DNA of 64,000 nt from Streptococcus devriesei DSM 19639 (lineage in GTDB: Bacteria; Bacillota; Bacilli; Lactobacillales; Streptococcaceae). A model generated the notes under the pieces. It was given only the letters and a program-made list of their open reading frames with translations. It was not told the origin of the DNA and searched no databases. The translations under genes and the position numbers were made by a program. The stretch spans positions 62,001-126,000 of the forward strand of contig NZ_AUIN01000014.1 of the NCBI RefSeq assembly GCF_000423725.1. The letters run 5' to 3'. Positions 21,859 to 29,705 of the stretch are shown here, in pieces; position 1 is the stretch's first letter, and every line of letters begins with the position of its first letter.

Positions 21859-21944
21859 GCGGGGATGGCGGAATTGGCAGACGCGCAAGACTAAGGATCT
21901 TGTGACCGCTTTTGGTCGTGAGGGTTCAAGTCCCTCTCTCCGCA
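21859..21944 (+). tRNA. tRNA-Leu(AAG)
   Basis: An 86-base class II tRNA with long variable arm. The acceptor GCGGGGA pairs with TCTCCGC (one G-U), the anticodon stem is CAAGA/TCTTG and the loop CTAAGGA gives anticodon AAG. The variable stem is GACC/GGTC and the T arm GAGGG/CCCTC with TTCAAGT. CCA is not encoded. It reads CUU, and more codons if A34 is deaminated to inosine. Confidence 0.95.
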
Positions 21945-22076
21945 TATCAGCTGGCCTTTGGCCGGCTTTTTTGTTTTGATGAGTTTTCAAGAAAAGGCTG
22001 GAAATTTTACTGTAAAAGTGATAAAATAAACAATGTAATGGGTTTGACCCAAAAAATATTTAGGAGGCCTTTAAAA

Positions 22077-22958
22077 ATGGCAATCGTTTCAGCAGAAAAA
22101 TTTGTCCAAGCAGCTCGTGACAACGGTTATGCAGTTGGTGGATTTAACACAAACAACCTTGAGTGGACACAAGCTATCCTGCGTGCAGCGGAAAGCAAGA
22201 AAGCTCCAGTTCTTATCCAAACTTCAATGGGTGCTGCTAAATACATGGGCGGTTACAAACTTTGTAAAGTTTTGATTGAAACTCTTGTAGAATCAATGGG
22301 TATTACTGTACCAGTTGCAATTCATCTTGACCATGGTCATTATGAAGATGCTCTTGAATGTATCGAAGTTGGTTATACATCAATCATGTTTGACGGCTCA
22401 CACCTTCCAGTTGAAGAAAACCTTGAAAAAGCTAAAGAAGTTGTTGAAAAAGCACATGCTAAAGGTATTTCAGTTGAAGCTGAAGTTGGTACTATCGGCG
22501 GTGAAGAAGACGGTATCGTCGGCCGCGGTGAATTGGCACCAATCGAAGATGCTAAAGCAATGGTTGAAACAGGCATTGACTTTTTGGCAGCAGGTATTGG
22601 TAACATCCACGGTCCATATCCAGAAAACTGGGAAGGTCTTGACCTTGGCCACTTGAAGAAATTGACAGAAGCTGTTCCAGGTTTCCCAATCGTGCTTCAC
22701 GGCGGATCAGGTATTCCTGATGATCAAATTCGCGAAGCTATCAAACTTGGTGTTGCTAAAGTCAACGTTAACACTGAATGTCAAATTGCATTCTCAAATG
22801 CAACTCGTGCCTTTGCGCGTGCTTATGATGCAAATGAAGCTGAATACGATAAGAAAAAACTCTTTGACCCACGTAAATTCTTGGCTGATGGCGCTAAAGC
22901 TATCCAAGAAGCAGTTGAAGAACGTATTGATGTCTTTGGTTCAGAAGGTAAAGCTTAA
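22077..22958 (+). CDS. fba: Class II fructose-bisphosphate aldolase
   Basis: A 293-residue zinc aldolase that splits fructose 1,6-bisphosphate into glyceraldehyde 3-phosphate and dihydroxyacetone phosphate in glycolysis. Zinc and substrate residues are visible in AIHLDHGHYEDALECI, SVEAEVGTIGGEEDG, HGPYPENW and VLHGGSGIPDDQI. The ATG at 22077 follows TAGGAGG by nine bases; the frame is open upstream through the tRNA, which is accidental. Codon choice is strongly biased, as expected for a very highly expressed glycolytic gene. It is monocistronic with a strong terminator. Confidence 0.97.
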   Translation: MAIVSAEKFVQAARDNGYAVGGFNTNNLEWTQAILRAAESKKAPVLIQTSMGAAKYMGGYKLCKVLIETLVESMGITVPVAIHLDHGHYEDALECIEVGYTSIMFDGSHLPVEENLEKAKEVVEKAHAKGISVEAEVGTIGGEEDGIVGRGELAPIEDAKAMVETGIDFLAAGIGNIHGPYPENWEGLDLGHLKKLTEAVPGFPIVLHGGSGIPDDQIREAIKLGVAKVNVNTECQIAFSNATRAFARAYDANEAEYDKKKLFDPRKFLADGAKAIQEAVEERIDVFGSEGKA

Positions 22959-22974
22959 TTGTCTGACCATAGAA

Positions 22975-23012
22975 GTAACAAAAAATCTCGCCTAGGCGGG
23001 ATTTTTTGTTAC
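22975..23012 (+). terminator. Terminator after fba
   Basis: GTAACAAAAAATC pairs with GATTTTTTGTTAC, with an inner CGCC/GGCG helix. Confidence 0.88.
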
Positions 23013-23111
23013 GATGAAGTCTTCAATAAAAAAAGCTTGTTTTACTTTTTTCAGCAATTGAAAACAATTATTACTTTTGAATGCTAAATCGTAAACGATT
23101 GCCTGTTTCTA

Positions 23112-23139
23112 TTGACAAAATTTTTAGAAATAGTAAAAT
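23112..23139 (+). promoter_or_regulatory. Promoter of tRNA-Thr
   Basis: TTGACA and TAAAAT are 16 bases apart, ten bases before the tRNA. Confidence 0.8.
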
Positions 23140-23149
23140 ATTACTGTTA

Positions 23150-23222
23150 GCCGATTTAGCTCAGCTGGTAGAGCAACGCACTCGTAACGCGTAGGTCACA
23201 GGTTCAAGTCCTGCAATCGGCA
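23150..23222 (+). tRNA. tRNA-Thr(CGT)
   Basis: A 73-base tRNA. The acceptor GCCGATT pairs with AATCGGC, the anticodon loop CTCGTAA gives CGT, and the T arm has GGTTCAAGTCC. CCA is not encoded. It reads ACG only. The innermost anticodon-stem pair is A-C. Confidence 0.95.
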
Positions 23223-23286
23223 TCAAATAAGAGCTATGATAAAGCACTCTAAGAGTTATTTAGAATATCTTGGAGTGCTTTTCTTT

Positions 23287-24618
23287 TTATCTCATCATAT
23301 GTTTTAAGGTCAATCTTACTAAAAATAATCCTGACGTTACAATGAAAGCAAGACAGATTAATTTTGTGCAGAAAAAAGCTCCTTGTATATGCTCAACACT
23401 GTCAGCAAGTGAATAAGCACTCAAAGCTGAATTATGGTTTTTAATCCAAGATACTGCTATCAGCGTTGATAATAAAACTACCTGCTGGATAATAGCGCCC
23501 AGCCCATAAAATTTAGAACGGATGACTCTTCTTTCTAAAGTGGGAAGCCGATTATCTGTAATATAGTTTTGCAGAACTAAACGATTGCCTGAGGCGATAA
23601 ATGCACAGCTCAGCAGGATTCCTAAAAGATAAGTCCAAGGCGACAGGAGAAATAAAAAACATGCCATGCTGCTGACTAAAAAAATGATTTGCAATTGCTG
23701 TTCTTCTTTAATAGCTTTAAAATACTTTTGTGCGGCCATTGATAAAAACAATCCTAAAACAATCATGATGTAAGAAAGTCCAACCATGTAAAGTTTATTA
23801 ATAGCTATAAAATAGATGAGACTGTAAATAACCAAAAAATTTCTTGCAGCTCCAAACCACATGGTATACAAGGCCTGTAGGGAAAAAGTCAAGGGGTTAA
23901 AAATCAGTCCGACAATCAGAAATAAACATAAAGCAAGGCCTACATAGAGAATATAATTGCTATTTGCTGTCTGTTTTAATAATCTTGTGAAAAAGGCAAA
24001 TAGTAGCATGCAGCCGGCTGGCAAAAAATGCAGCCAGGATTTTCTCTTTTTTTCAAAAGCGGCTTGATTGTGCATCCCGGACTCCCATTCCAGCTGGGAA
24101 ATAAAGGTGTATAGCATAAGTAAAATCATTAAAAAAATGGCAAATACGAATGTTATTGACACATGGCGAAGGCTTAAAAGCAAAGCAATAATGATTCCTA
24201 AAATCAGATAGCCTTTAATCAGTACGCCTTTTTTTGCTTGATTGTTATTTTCCGCTGAATAATCTTTGATTGTTTTAAAAAGAGCATTATAATTAGATAA
24301 GCCAAGACCTGTTAAGACAGCGCCTGCTTCCCAAAATATAAAATGCACATTTCCAAACAGACAAAGGCAGCACCCTAAAATAGCCAGCAAAAGACTGTAT
24401 CTTAAAATTTTATATAAATTTTTCAGTTTTCCAAAACCTTGCAAGGCAAAGGAACCGGCTTTTTCAAATGAATATAATAATACAAAAGGCAGTAAAAAAT
24501 GGTAATGGCCATAATGTTGGTATAATAAACCTGCGAAGATAATATTTGGAATAATGACTGCGCCTTCTGCCAAGGCTTCTCCAAGTGCAGGAGCAGTATT
24601 TTTGATTATTTTAGTCAT
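23287..24618 (-). CDS. Unrecognised polytopic membrane protein (MFS-like)
   Basis: A 443-residue, very hydrophobic protein with about twelve predicted membrane helices and short loops, resembling a major facilitator in layout. I recognise no family signature. The longest soluble loop is near the middle (SQLEWESGMHNQAAFEKKRK). The ATG at 24618 follows a GGTG ribosome site; an in-frame TTG four codons earlier is a weaker choice. It is transcribed toward tRNA-Thr. It stands alone between a tRNA gene and rpmB and is AT-richer by eye than its neighbours, so it may have been acquired. A transport or immunity role is possible but unsupported. Confidence 0.75.
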   Translation of the reverse strand: MTKIIKNTAPALGEALAEGAVIIPNIIFAGLLYQHYGHYHFLLPFVLLYSFEKAGSFALQGFGKLKNLYKILRYSLLLAILGCCLCLFGNVHFIFWEAGAVLTGLGLSNYNALFKTIKDYSAENNNQAKKGVLIKGYLILGIIIALLLSLRHVSITFVFAIFLMILLMLYTFISQLEWESGMHNQAAFEKKRKSWLHFLPAGCMLLFAFFTRLLKQTANSNYILYVGLALCLFLIVGLIFNPLTFSLQALYTMWFGAARNFLVIYSLIYFIAINKLYMVGLSYIMIVLGLFLSMAAQKYFKAIKEEQQLQIIFLVSSMACFLFLLSPWTYLLGILLSCAFIASGNRLVLQNYITDNRLPTLERRVIRSKFYGLGAIIQQVVLLSTLIAVSWIKNHNSALSAYSLADSVEHIQGAFFCTKLICLAFIVTSGLFLVRLTLKHMMR

Positions 24619-24701
24619 TAAATTCACCAACTCTCTGTTTAGTAATAATTATAATAGCTTCCATTTTGATGTGCAAGCTGAGAAAAATGTTTAAAGACCT
24701 A

Positions 24702-24730
24702 TTGTCAAACGATTGGTATTTTGCTATAAT
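24702..24730 (+). promoter_or_regulatory. Promoter of rpmB
   Basis: TTGTCA and TATAAT are 17 bases apart, with a TGC extended -10. The leader then contains a small GGTG/CACC hairpin. Confidence 0.88.
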
Positions 24731-24783
24731 ATTACGGTATGTGGTGACTTCACCCCTAGACTAAGCAGGAGGATGACAGATAA

Positions 24784-24972
24784 ATGGCTAAAGTATGTTA
24801 TTTTACAGGACGCAGAACTGTGTCAGCAAATAACCGTTCACACGCAATGAACAAAACCAAACGCACAGCAAAACCAAATCTTCAAAAAGTGACTGTTCTT
24901 ATTGACGGAAAACCTAAAAAAGTTTGGGCTTCAGCGCGTGCGCTTAAATCTGGTAAAGTAGAACGTGTTTAA
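24784..24972 (+). CDS. rpmB: 50S ribosomal protein L28
   Basis: A 62-residue basic ribosomal protein of the large subunit. [20 protein letters not shown] is the typical start, and LINDGKPKK-like ([20 protein letters not shown]) the typical end. It is the zinc-free form: the CxxC pairs seen in some L28 proteins are absent, with only one Cys. AGGAGG lies before the ATG. It is a single-gene unit with a strong promoter and a UUCG-loop terminator. Confidence 0.98.
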   Translation: MAKVCYFTGRRTVSANNRSHAMNKTKRTAKPNLQKVTVLIDGKPKKVWASARALKSGKVERV

Positions 24973-24980
24973 AATGAAAG

Positions 24981-25003
24981 AAGAGTCTTCGGACTCTTTT
25001 TTT
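24981..25003 (+). terminator. Terminator after rpmB
   Basis: AAGAGTC and GACTCTT enclose a TTCG tetraloop, followed by a T-run. The UUCG loop makes this a very stable hairpin. Confidence 0.9.
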
Positions 25004-25070
25004 GTTAATTTTTTACAAGCTATCTATATTATGGTAAAATAAGCTGATAAAAACTTTTTGAGGTAGCGAA

Positions 25071-25436
25071 ATGACAGTAAAAATTAACACAAAAGACGGT
25101 CAAATTGAATTGTCAGATGACGTGATTGCCACAGTTGTTGGCGGTTCAGCCAATGAAATCTTCGGGGTAGTCGGCATGGCCAGCAAGAGTGCTATCAAAG
25201 ATAATTTTCAGGCACTGCTGCGCAAGGAAAACTATTCTAAGGGTGTTGTCATAAAATCAACAGATGCCGGTATTTCAGTTGATGTATACACTGTGATGAG
25301 TTACGGTGTTAAAATCAGTGAAGTATCTAAAAATATCCAAGAGCGCGTTAAGTTTAATCTTGAAAATCAGCTGGGCATTTCTGCTGATACGGTTAATGTC
25401 TATGTACAAAATATTAAAGTTGTGGGAGAAGATTAG
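25071..25436 (+). CDS. Asp23/Gls24 family protein (YloU-like)
   Basis: A 121-residue protein of the Asp23/Gls24 envelope-stress family. The fold is covered by GQIELSDDVIATVVGGSANE at the start and ENQLGISADTVNVYVQNIKVV at the end. In Firmicutes this gene pairs with the FakA-type kinase, as here, where the stop codon overlaps the GTG of the next gene. The exact function is unknown; a role in cell envelope or fatty acid homeostasis is inferred from the pairing. The ribosome site is GAGG. Confidence 0.92.
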   Translation: MTVKINTKDGQIELSDDVIATVVGGSANEIFGVVGMASKSAIKDNFQALLRKENYSKGVVIKSTDAGISVDVYTVMSYGVKISEVSKNIQERVKFNLENQLGISADTVNVYVQNIKVVGED

Positions 25437-27097
25437 TGGCTAATATTACAACAAGTTTATTCCAAGGGATGGTTCAGGCAGCTGCAACACGCCTTGGTAA
25501 ACAAGCAGAGTATGTCAATTCACTGAATGTCTTTCCTGTCCCGGATGGTGATACAGGTACCAATATGAGCATGACCATGGACAATGGTGCTAAGGAAGTC
25601 TCTGATAAACCGGCTTCAACAGTTGGAGAAGTCGGTCAAATTCTTTCTAAAGGATTGCTGATGGGAGCGCGCGGGAACTCAGGTGTTATCACTTCTCAGC
25701 TTTTCCGCGGTTTTGCCCAAAGCATCAAGAATAAAAAAGAACTGACAGGTAAGGACTTGGCCCAAGCGCTTCAAGCCGGGGTTGAGGTAGCTTATAAGGC
25801 CGTTATGAAGCCGGTTGAAGGAACCATTTTGACAGTATCGCGCGGAGCGGCATCAGCAGCCATTAAAAAGTCTGAAAATACGGATGATGCTGTTGACGTG
25901 ATGCAATCTGCGCTAAATGGTGCTAAAGCGGCCTTGGCTAAGACGCCGGCTCTGCTTCCTGTTTTAAAAGAGGTAGGTGTTGTTGACTCGGGCGGCCAAG
26001 GCTTAGTTTTCATCTACGAAGGTTTTTTGTCGGCCTTAACAGGTGAGTATATCATGTCAGAAGACTTTCAGGCTACTCCTGCTAACATGACAGAAATGAT
26101 TAATGCTGAACATCATAAGTCTGTTGTCAGTCATGTGGCAACACAAGACATTACCTTTGGCTACTGTACAGAAATTATGGTGGCACTTAAGCAGGGTCCG
26201 ACTTATGTCAAAGATTTTGACTACGAAGCCTTTCAAAATTACCTGAGTAACTTAGGGGATTCTCTGTTAGTTATCAATGATGATGAAATTGTTAAGGTTC
26301 ATGTTCATACTGAAGATCCGGGTCTGGTTATACAAGAAGGACTCAAATACGGGGCTCTTGTCAAGGTAAAAGTTGACAACATGCGCAATCAGCATGAGGC
26401 TCTTCAGGAAAAAGAGTCAGAACCAAGAGCTAAAGAGCTGAAAGAATATGCTCTGATAGCCGTTGCGGCCGGTGACGGTTTGGCGGAAATTTTTAAATCA
26501 CAAGGTGTAGATTATATCATTTCCGGCGGTCAGACCATGAATCCGTCAACGGAGGATATTGTCAAGGCTATTGAGTCTGTTAATGCGAAGAACATTATTA
26601 TTTTACCGAATAATAAAAACATCTTCATGGCTGCCCAAAGTGCCGCGGACGTTGTTGATGTTCCGGCTGCGGTTGTGGAAACGCGGACTATCCCGCAAGG
26701 TTTCACCAGCCTTTTGGCCTTCAACCCTGCCAATTCCTTGGAAGATAATGTCGCGGCTATGACAGACAGTCTCAAAGAGGTTGTCAGCGGTAGTGTAACG
26801 ATGGCTGTTCGTGATACGACTATTGATGGTCTGACTATTCACAAGGATGATGTTTTAGGAATGGTTGACGGCAGTATTTTGGTTTCAACGCCAGATATGG
26901 ATCAAGCCCTGCGCCAAACCTTTGATAAAATGATTGACGGTGACAGTGAAATTGCCACTATTTATGTTGGGGAAGACGGCAGTCAGGATCAAGCCCAAAG
27001 CCTGTCAGATTATCTGGAAGACCATTACGAAGATTTAGAAGTTGAAATCCATCAAGGCAGCCAGCCTGTCTATCCTTATATAATGAGTGTGGAATAA
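25436..27097 (+). CDS. fakA: DAK2-domain fatty acid kinase, FakA/YloV-like
   Basis: A 553-residue protein with an N-terminal DhaL (DAK2) ATP-binding domain, residues 1-200, including NVFPVPDGDTGTNMSMTM with the Asp residues that hold Mg-ATP, and LMGARGNSGVITSQLFRG. The middle and C-terminal parts match the FakA partner-binding region (TEIMVALKQGP, LGDSLLVINDDEIVKVHVHTEDPG). FakA works with DegV-type FakB proteins to phosphorylate exogenous fatty acids. No FakB gene is in this window. The start is GTG and overlaps the preceding Gls24-family gene by one base. It is followed by a terminator. Confidence 0.9.
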   Translation: MANITTSLFQGMVQAAATRLGKQAEYVNSLNVFPVPDGDTGTNMSMTMDNGAKEVSDKPASTVGEVGQILSKGLLMGARGNSGVITSQLFRGFAQSIKNKKELTGKDLAQALQAGVEVAYKAVMKPVEGTILTVSRGAASAAIKKSENTDDAVDVMQSALNGAKAALAKTPALLPVLKEVGVVDSGGQGLVFIYEGFLSALTGEYIMSEDFQATPANMTEMINAEHHKSVVSHVATQDITFGYCTEIMVALKQGPTYVKDFDYEAFQNYLSNLGDSLLVINDDEIVKVHVHTEDPGLVIQEGLKYGALVKVKVDNMRNQHEALQEKESEPRAKELKEYALIAVAAGDGLAEIFKSQGVDYIISGGQTMNPSTEDIVKAIESVNAKNIIILPNNKNIFMAAQSAADVVDVPAAVVETRTIPQGFTSLLAFNPANSLEDNVAAMTDSLKEVVSGSVTMAVRDTTIDGLTIHKDDVLGMVDGSILVSTPDMDQALRQTFDKMIDGDSEIATIYVGEDGSQDQAQSLSDYLEDHYEDLEVEIHQGSQPVYPYIMSVE

Positions 27098-27108
27098 AAA
27101 ATAATATT

Positions 27109-27137
27109 AAAGAAAGCAGATGGTGCTTTCTTTTTTG
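27109..27137 (+). terminator. Terminator after the fakA-like gene
   Basis: AAAGAAAGC pairs with GCTTTCTTT around a seven-base loop, followed by a T-run. Confidence 0.8.
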
Positions 27138-27300
27138 TTTTGCCAATAACTGGGTTCACTGTCAGAGGTGAAAAATTTAAAAAGCTGATATTCGTATTTG
27201 AATATTTCTTAAAGCGGCAATTTTCTGTGATAAAGTATATTCGGAACTGTTAAACAAAAGAGTTCACTTTGTATTAGATAGGCTAACAAAAGGAAAATTT

Positions 27301-28518
27301 ATGCGGACATTTTTTACCGAAAATAAACGCTTTACACAATTAGTTAGTATTAATTTACTGTCGAAAGCCGGTGATAGATTATTTTATACTGCGATGTTAA
27401 CAGCAGCGGCTTCTTTACCGAATGGCAGTTTAGCAGTTATGATTGTGTCGGCTTCAGAGACACTTCCTATTTTGATAAGTTTATTTCTAGGTGTGGCAGC
27501 TGACAGACAGCAGCAAAAACTAGGTCACTTAGTTAGCAGCTCGCTTTTTAGAACACTGATGTATCTTGGTATCGGCTTTATCTTTAGCTATCCGCCAACC
27601 CTGCTTTTAATCCTGGCAGCTTCGCTTTTAAATTTATTATCAGATATTAGTGGAAATTATTCGACGGCACTTTTTTCACCCTTTACTAAAACTTTGGTGA
27701 AAGCAGACGATATGGAAGAAGCTCAGGGACTTGTTAGTTTGGGAACCCAGTTGGTGAGTGTCTTAGCAACTTTTGCCGGAGCATCCTTGCTGACAGTTTT
27801 TAGGGAAAGTTCTTTAGCGCTGATAAATGCCTTGATTTTTTTAGCGGTGGCAATACTTTATGGGCTGATGCGGCCCTTTCTTAAAGAGCAGGAATCTAAA
27901 ATAAAGACAATTAAAGAAAAAACGACTCTTTCAGCGGTTAAAGATAATTTCAAATCTTTTCTGGATGACCGGATTTTACTGATTAATCTGATTCAGTTAG
28001 CCCTGTTAAATGGTTTCTTCGGTGGCTTGATGCCTTTGTTTGCTTTATTTATCAAGGAAAATCAGGAATTAGCGACGGTGAGCAATCCCCTTAAAATTTC
28101 GGTCTTATCAGGGATCATTACCCTGTTTATGATAATCGGAAACAGTTTAACAGCTAAGGTGTTTAGAAAGCATTCTATTTTTGTTATCAATCTTTGGGCT
28201 GATATAACAATTCTTCTGGCAGGGCTGGGTTTTATAGCTGATAATATTTGGCTAATTTTCTTGGCAGACAGTCTCCTTGCTTTTTTAGTAGGAATTATTT
28301 CTCCGCGCTTTTCAGCGGATATTGTCAATCGTTACCCCGTCGAAAGAATTGGCGGCATTGTCACCAGTGTTAATTCTCTTTTGGTATTGGCACCGCCTGT
28401 GACAAGCTTGCTGTTTCCGCTCTTATCAACCATCAGCAGATCTCTGGCTTACTTTGGCTTCATCATTTATGCCTTATTATTACTAATCATCAGTTTAGGT
28501 ATGAAAAAGAACTCTTGA
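27301..28518 (+). CDS. MFS transporter
   Basis: A 405-residue protein with about twelve membrane helices, of the drug-exporter-like MFS group (MefA/MdfA type by general layout). The early GDRLFYTAMLTAAAS helix and the cytoplasmic VAADRQQQKLGH loop after helix 2 correspond to the family motif A position. AAAAGGA precedes the ATG. The substrate is unknown. It is convergent with an Rgg-type regulator whose stop codon is only four bases away; such pairs often form a regulator-exporter unit, though here only the 3' ends meet. Codon use is AT-richer than the flanking genes. Confidence 0.85.
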   Translation: MRTFFTENKRFTQLVSINLLSKAGDRLFYTAMLTAAASLPNGSLAVMIVSASETLPILISLFLGVAADRQQQKLGHLVSSSLFRTLMYLGIGFIFSYPPTLLLILAASLLNLLSDISGNYSTALFSPFTKTLVKADDMEEAQGLVSLGTQLVSVLATFAGASLLTVFRESSLALINALIFLAVAILYGLMRPFLKEQESKIKTIKEKTTLSAVKDNFKSFLDDRILLINLIQLALLNGFFGGLMPLFALFIKENQELATVSNPLKISVLSGIITLFMIIGNSLTAKVFRKHSIFVINLWADITILLAGLGFIADNIWLIFLADSLLAFLVGIISPRFSADIVNRYPVERIGGIVTSVNSLLVLAPPVTSLLFPLLSTISRSLAYFGFIIYALLLLIISLGMKKNS

Positions 28519-28536
28519 TGTCTCAAGAGCTCTTTT
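28505..28536. terminator. Terminator formed by both convergent stop regions
   Basis: AAAAGA-CTCTTGA (28505-28518) pairs with TCAAGAG-TCTTTT (28523-28536) with one A/C mismatch. The loop is the four-base gap between the two genes. Both TGA stop codons lie inside the stem. Confidence 0.85.
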
Positions 28537-29401
28537 CATCAGCTAACAGATTCGTTAAGTTTTCTTGGAGAAATGCTGCAGTTTCTTCCTGTCCCACGTT
28601 TCTGACATCATGAATATAATCGTCCAAGACAGACTTATCGGTGATTTTTCTTTCCTGATAGGCGAGAACTTTCTTTAAAAAAATGAGAACCGTCTTTGCA
28701 AACATATCTTGATAGGTCAGGGTATTTTCCAGGTGTTTCATAAAATAATCGGCATGGCTGTTCTGCTTTCTCTCTAATAACACAAAGATAATATTTAAGA
28801 AAAGCAATTGTGTTCGATGTTTGTTATTGGGGATTGACAGATAGGCGGTGGCTCTTTCAATAAAAGCTTTCCCCAGAAAAATTAAGTCACTGTCCGATAA
28901 AATGAACAAAGTGTTTCCAAAAATATAGAGCTCATATTCTGTCCACGCTTCAATATTATAAAGATAGGCTGTGACTAATTCTCTGTCCTTTTCTGTGATA
29001 CGATGCTCTGGCTTTAAATCATGAATGGCACAGCGGATGACAAGTTTATTGAGCTGATTGTATGTATCGTAAACTTCAGAATTTTCATCATAACTGTTCA
29101 GAAGTTCTTCCAATCCCGTTATATCCTTATTTGCATGGTGTTCAGCGATTTTTTTGGCCAGCTGGAAAAAGGAACTGTCTTCATACTGATGATAAGCATG
29201 TTCAAATTCAGCAAGGCTCATGTGGATAGCGGAGATGGCAGTTATTAGTTTATCTGCAGAGAGCATGGTCTGTCCGTTTTCAAATTTAGACAGCTGAGAT
29301 TGTGATAGCCTGTCATTTGCAATATCTTTCATTTTAAGTCCTCTGGCTAGTCTGAGCTCTCTGTAAAGTTCGCCGAGATTGAATGAATCTAATTTGGTCA
29401 A
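28523..29401 (-). CDS. Rgg/GadR/MutR family transcriptional regulator
   Basis: A 292-residue Rgg-type regulator. Residues 8-65 are a helix-turn-helix (LYRELRLARGLKMKDIAND, then SQSQLSKFENGQ), and the rest is the TPR-like helical domain that binds short peptide pheromones in known Rgg proteins. The start is TTG, with GGAGG five bases upstream, and a start at this position fits family length. I find no SHP-type hydrophobic peptide gene next to it on either strand, so its ligand, if any, is not local. The convergent MFS gene is the obvious candidate target. Confidence 0.9.
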   Translation of the reverse strand: MTKLDSFNLGELYRELRLARGLKMKDIANDRLSQSQLSKFENGQTMLSADKLITAISAIHMSLAEFEHAYHQYEDSSFFQLAKKIAEHHANKDITGLEELLNSYDENSEVYDTYNQLNKLVIRCAIHDLKPEHRITEKDRELVTAYLYNIEAWTEYELYIFGNTLFILSDSDLIFLGKAFIERATAYLSIPNNKHRTQLLFLNIIFVLLERKQNSHADYFMKHLENTLTYQDMFAKTVLIFLKKVLAYQERKITDKSVLDDYIHDVRNVGQEETAAFLQENLTNLLADEKSS

Positions 29402-29618
29402 AGCAGCCTCCTTTGCTTATCTTCATTATTATTTATTCTAGCAAAAAAATCTTCTTTGCAACAGAAGTCAGCTACGTGACTGGCCATGCTAAGTTGTTAA
29501 GCATTTGATGGATGATGCGAAAAAGCATTTGCGTCGGCACGGTCATTCATAAGAATTCACCAACCTTTTTTGCCTATAAAAAGAATGAAAGCAAAGATTA
29601 GATAATTGCAGAAGGGAC
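29402..29618. other. Gap between rgg and the ilv promoter
   Basis: About 215 bases holding the promoter side of rgg. The longest plus-strand frame with ATG codes 14 residues rich in His and Arg and has no ribosome site. There is no T-box motif and no SHP-like peptide gene. Confidence 0.5.
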
Positions 29619-29646
29619 TTGCAAAATTTTTCAAAAATGTTATGAT
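29619..29646 (+). promoter_or_regulatory. Promoter of ilvBNC
   Basis: TTGCAA and TATGAT are 16 bases apart, 59 bases before the GTG of ilvB. The spacer contains AATTTTTCAAAAATG, a weak CodY-like sequence. Confidence 0.7.
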
Positions 29647-29663
29647 ATTAACTAAGTGATTTG

Positions 29664-29678
29664 AATTTTTTGAAAATT
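29664..29678. promoter_or_regulatory. CodY box of the ilv operon
   Basis: AATTTTTTGAAAATT matches the CodY consensus AATTTTCNGAAAATT except for one base. It lies 17 bases downstream of the -10 box, where bound CodY would block transcription when branched-chain amino acids are plentiful. Confidence 0.85.
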
Positions 29679-29705
29679 TGAACAATAATTGCAAAGGAGG
29701 TTCCC

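Noticed and set aside
21912..22076. N-terminal extension of fba through the tRNA-Leu gene
   Set aside because: The open frame is accidental. The family start and a strong ribosome site lie at 22077.
27189..27196. TACGAATA on the minus strand, the ComX (cin) box
   Set aside because: It points back into the fakA-like gene in antisense with no gene to serve, and one or two chance copies of an eight-base motif are expected in this length.
29402..29705. Possible T-box riboswitch before ilvB
   Set aside because: No AGGGTGGNACCGCG motif and no competing terminator hairpin. The region holds a simple promoter and a CodY box.
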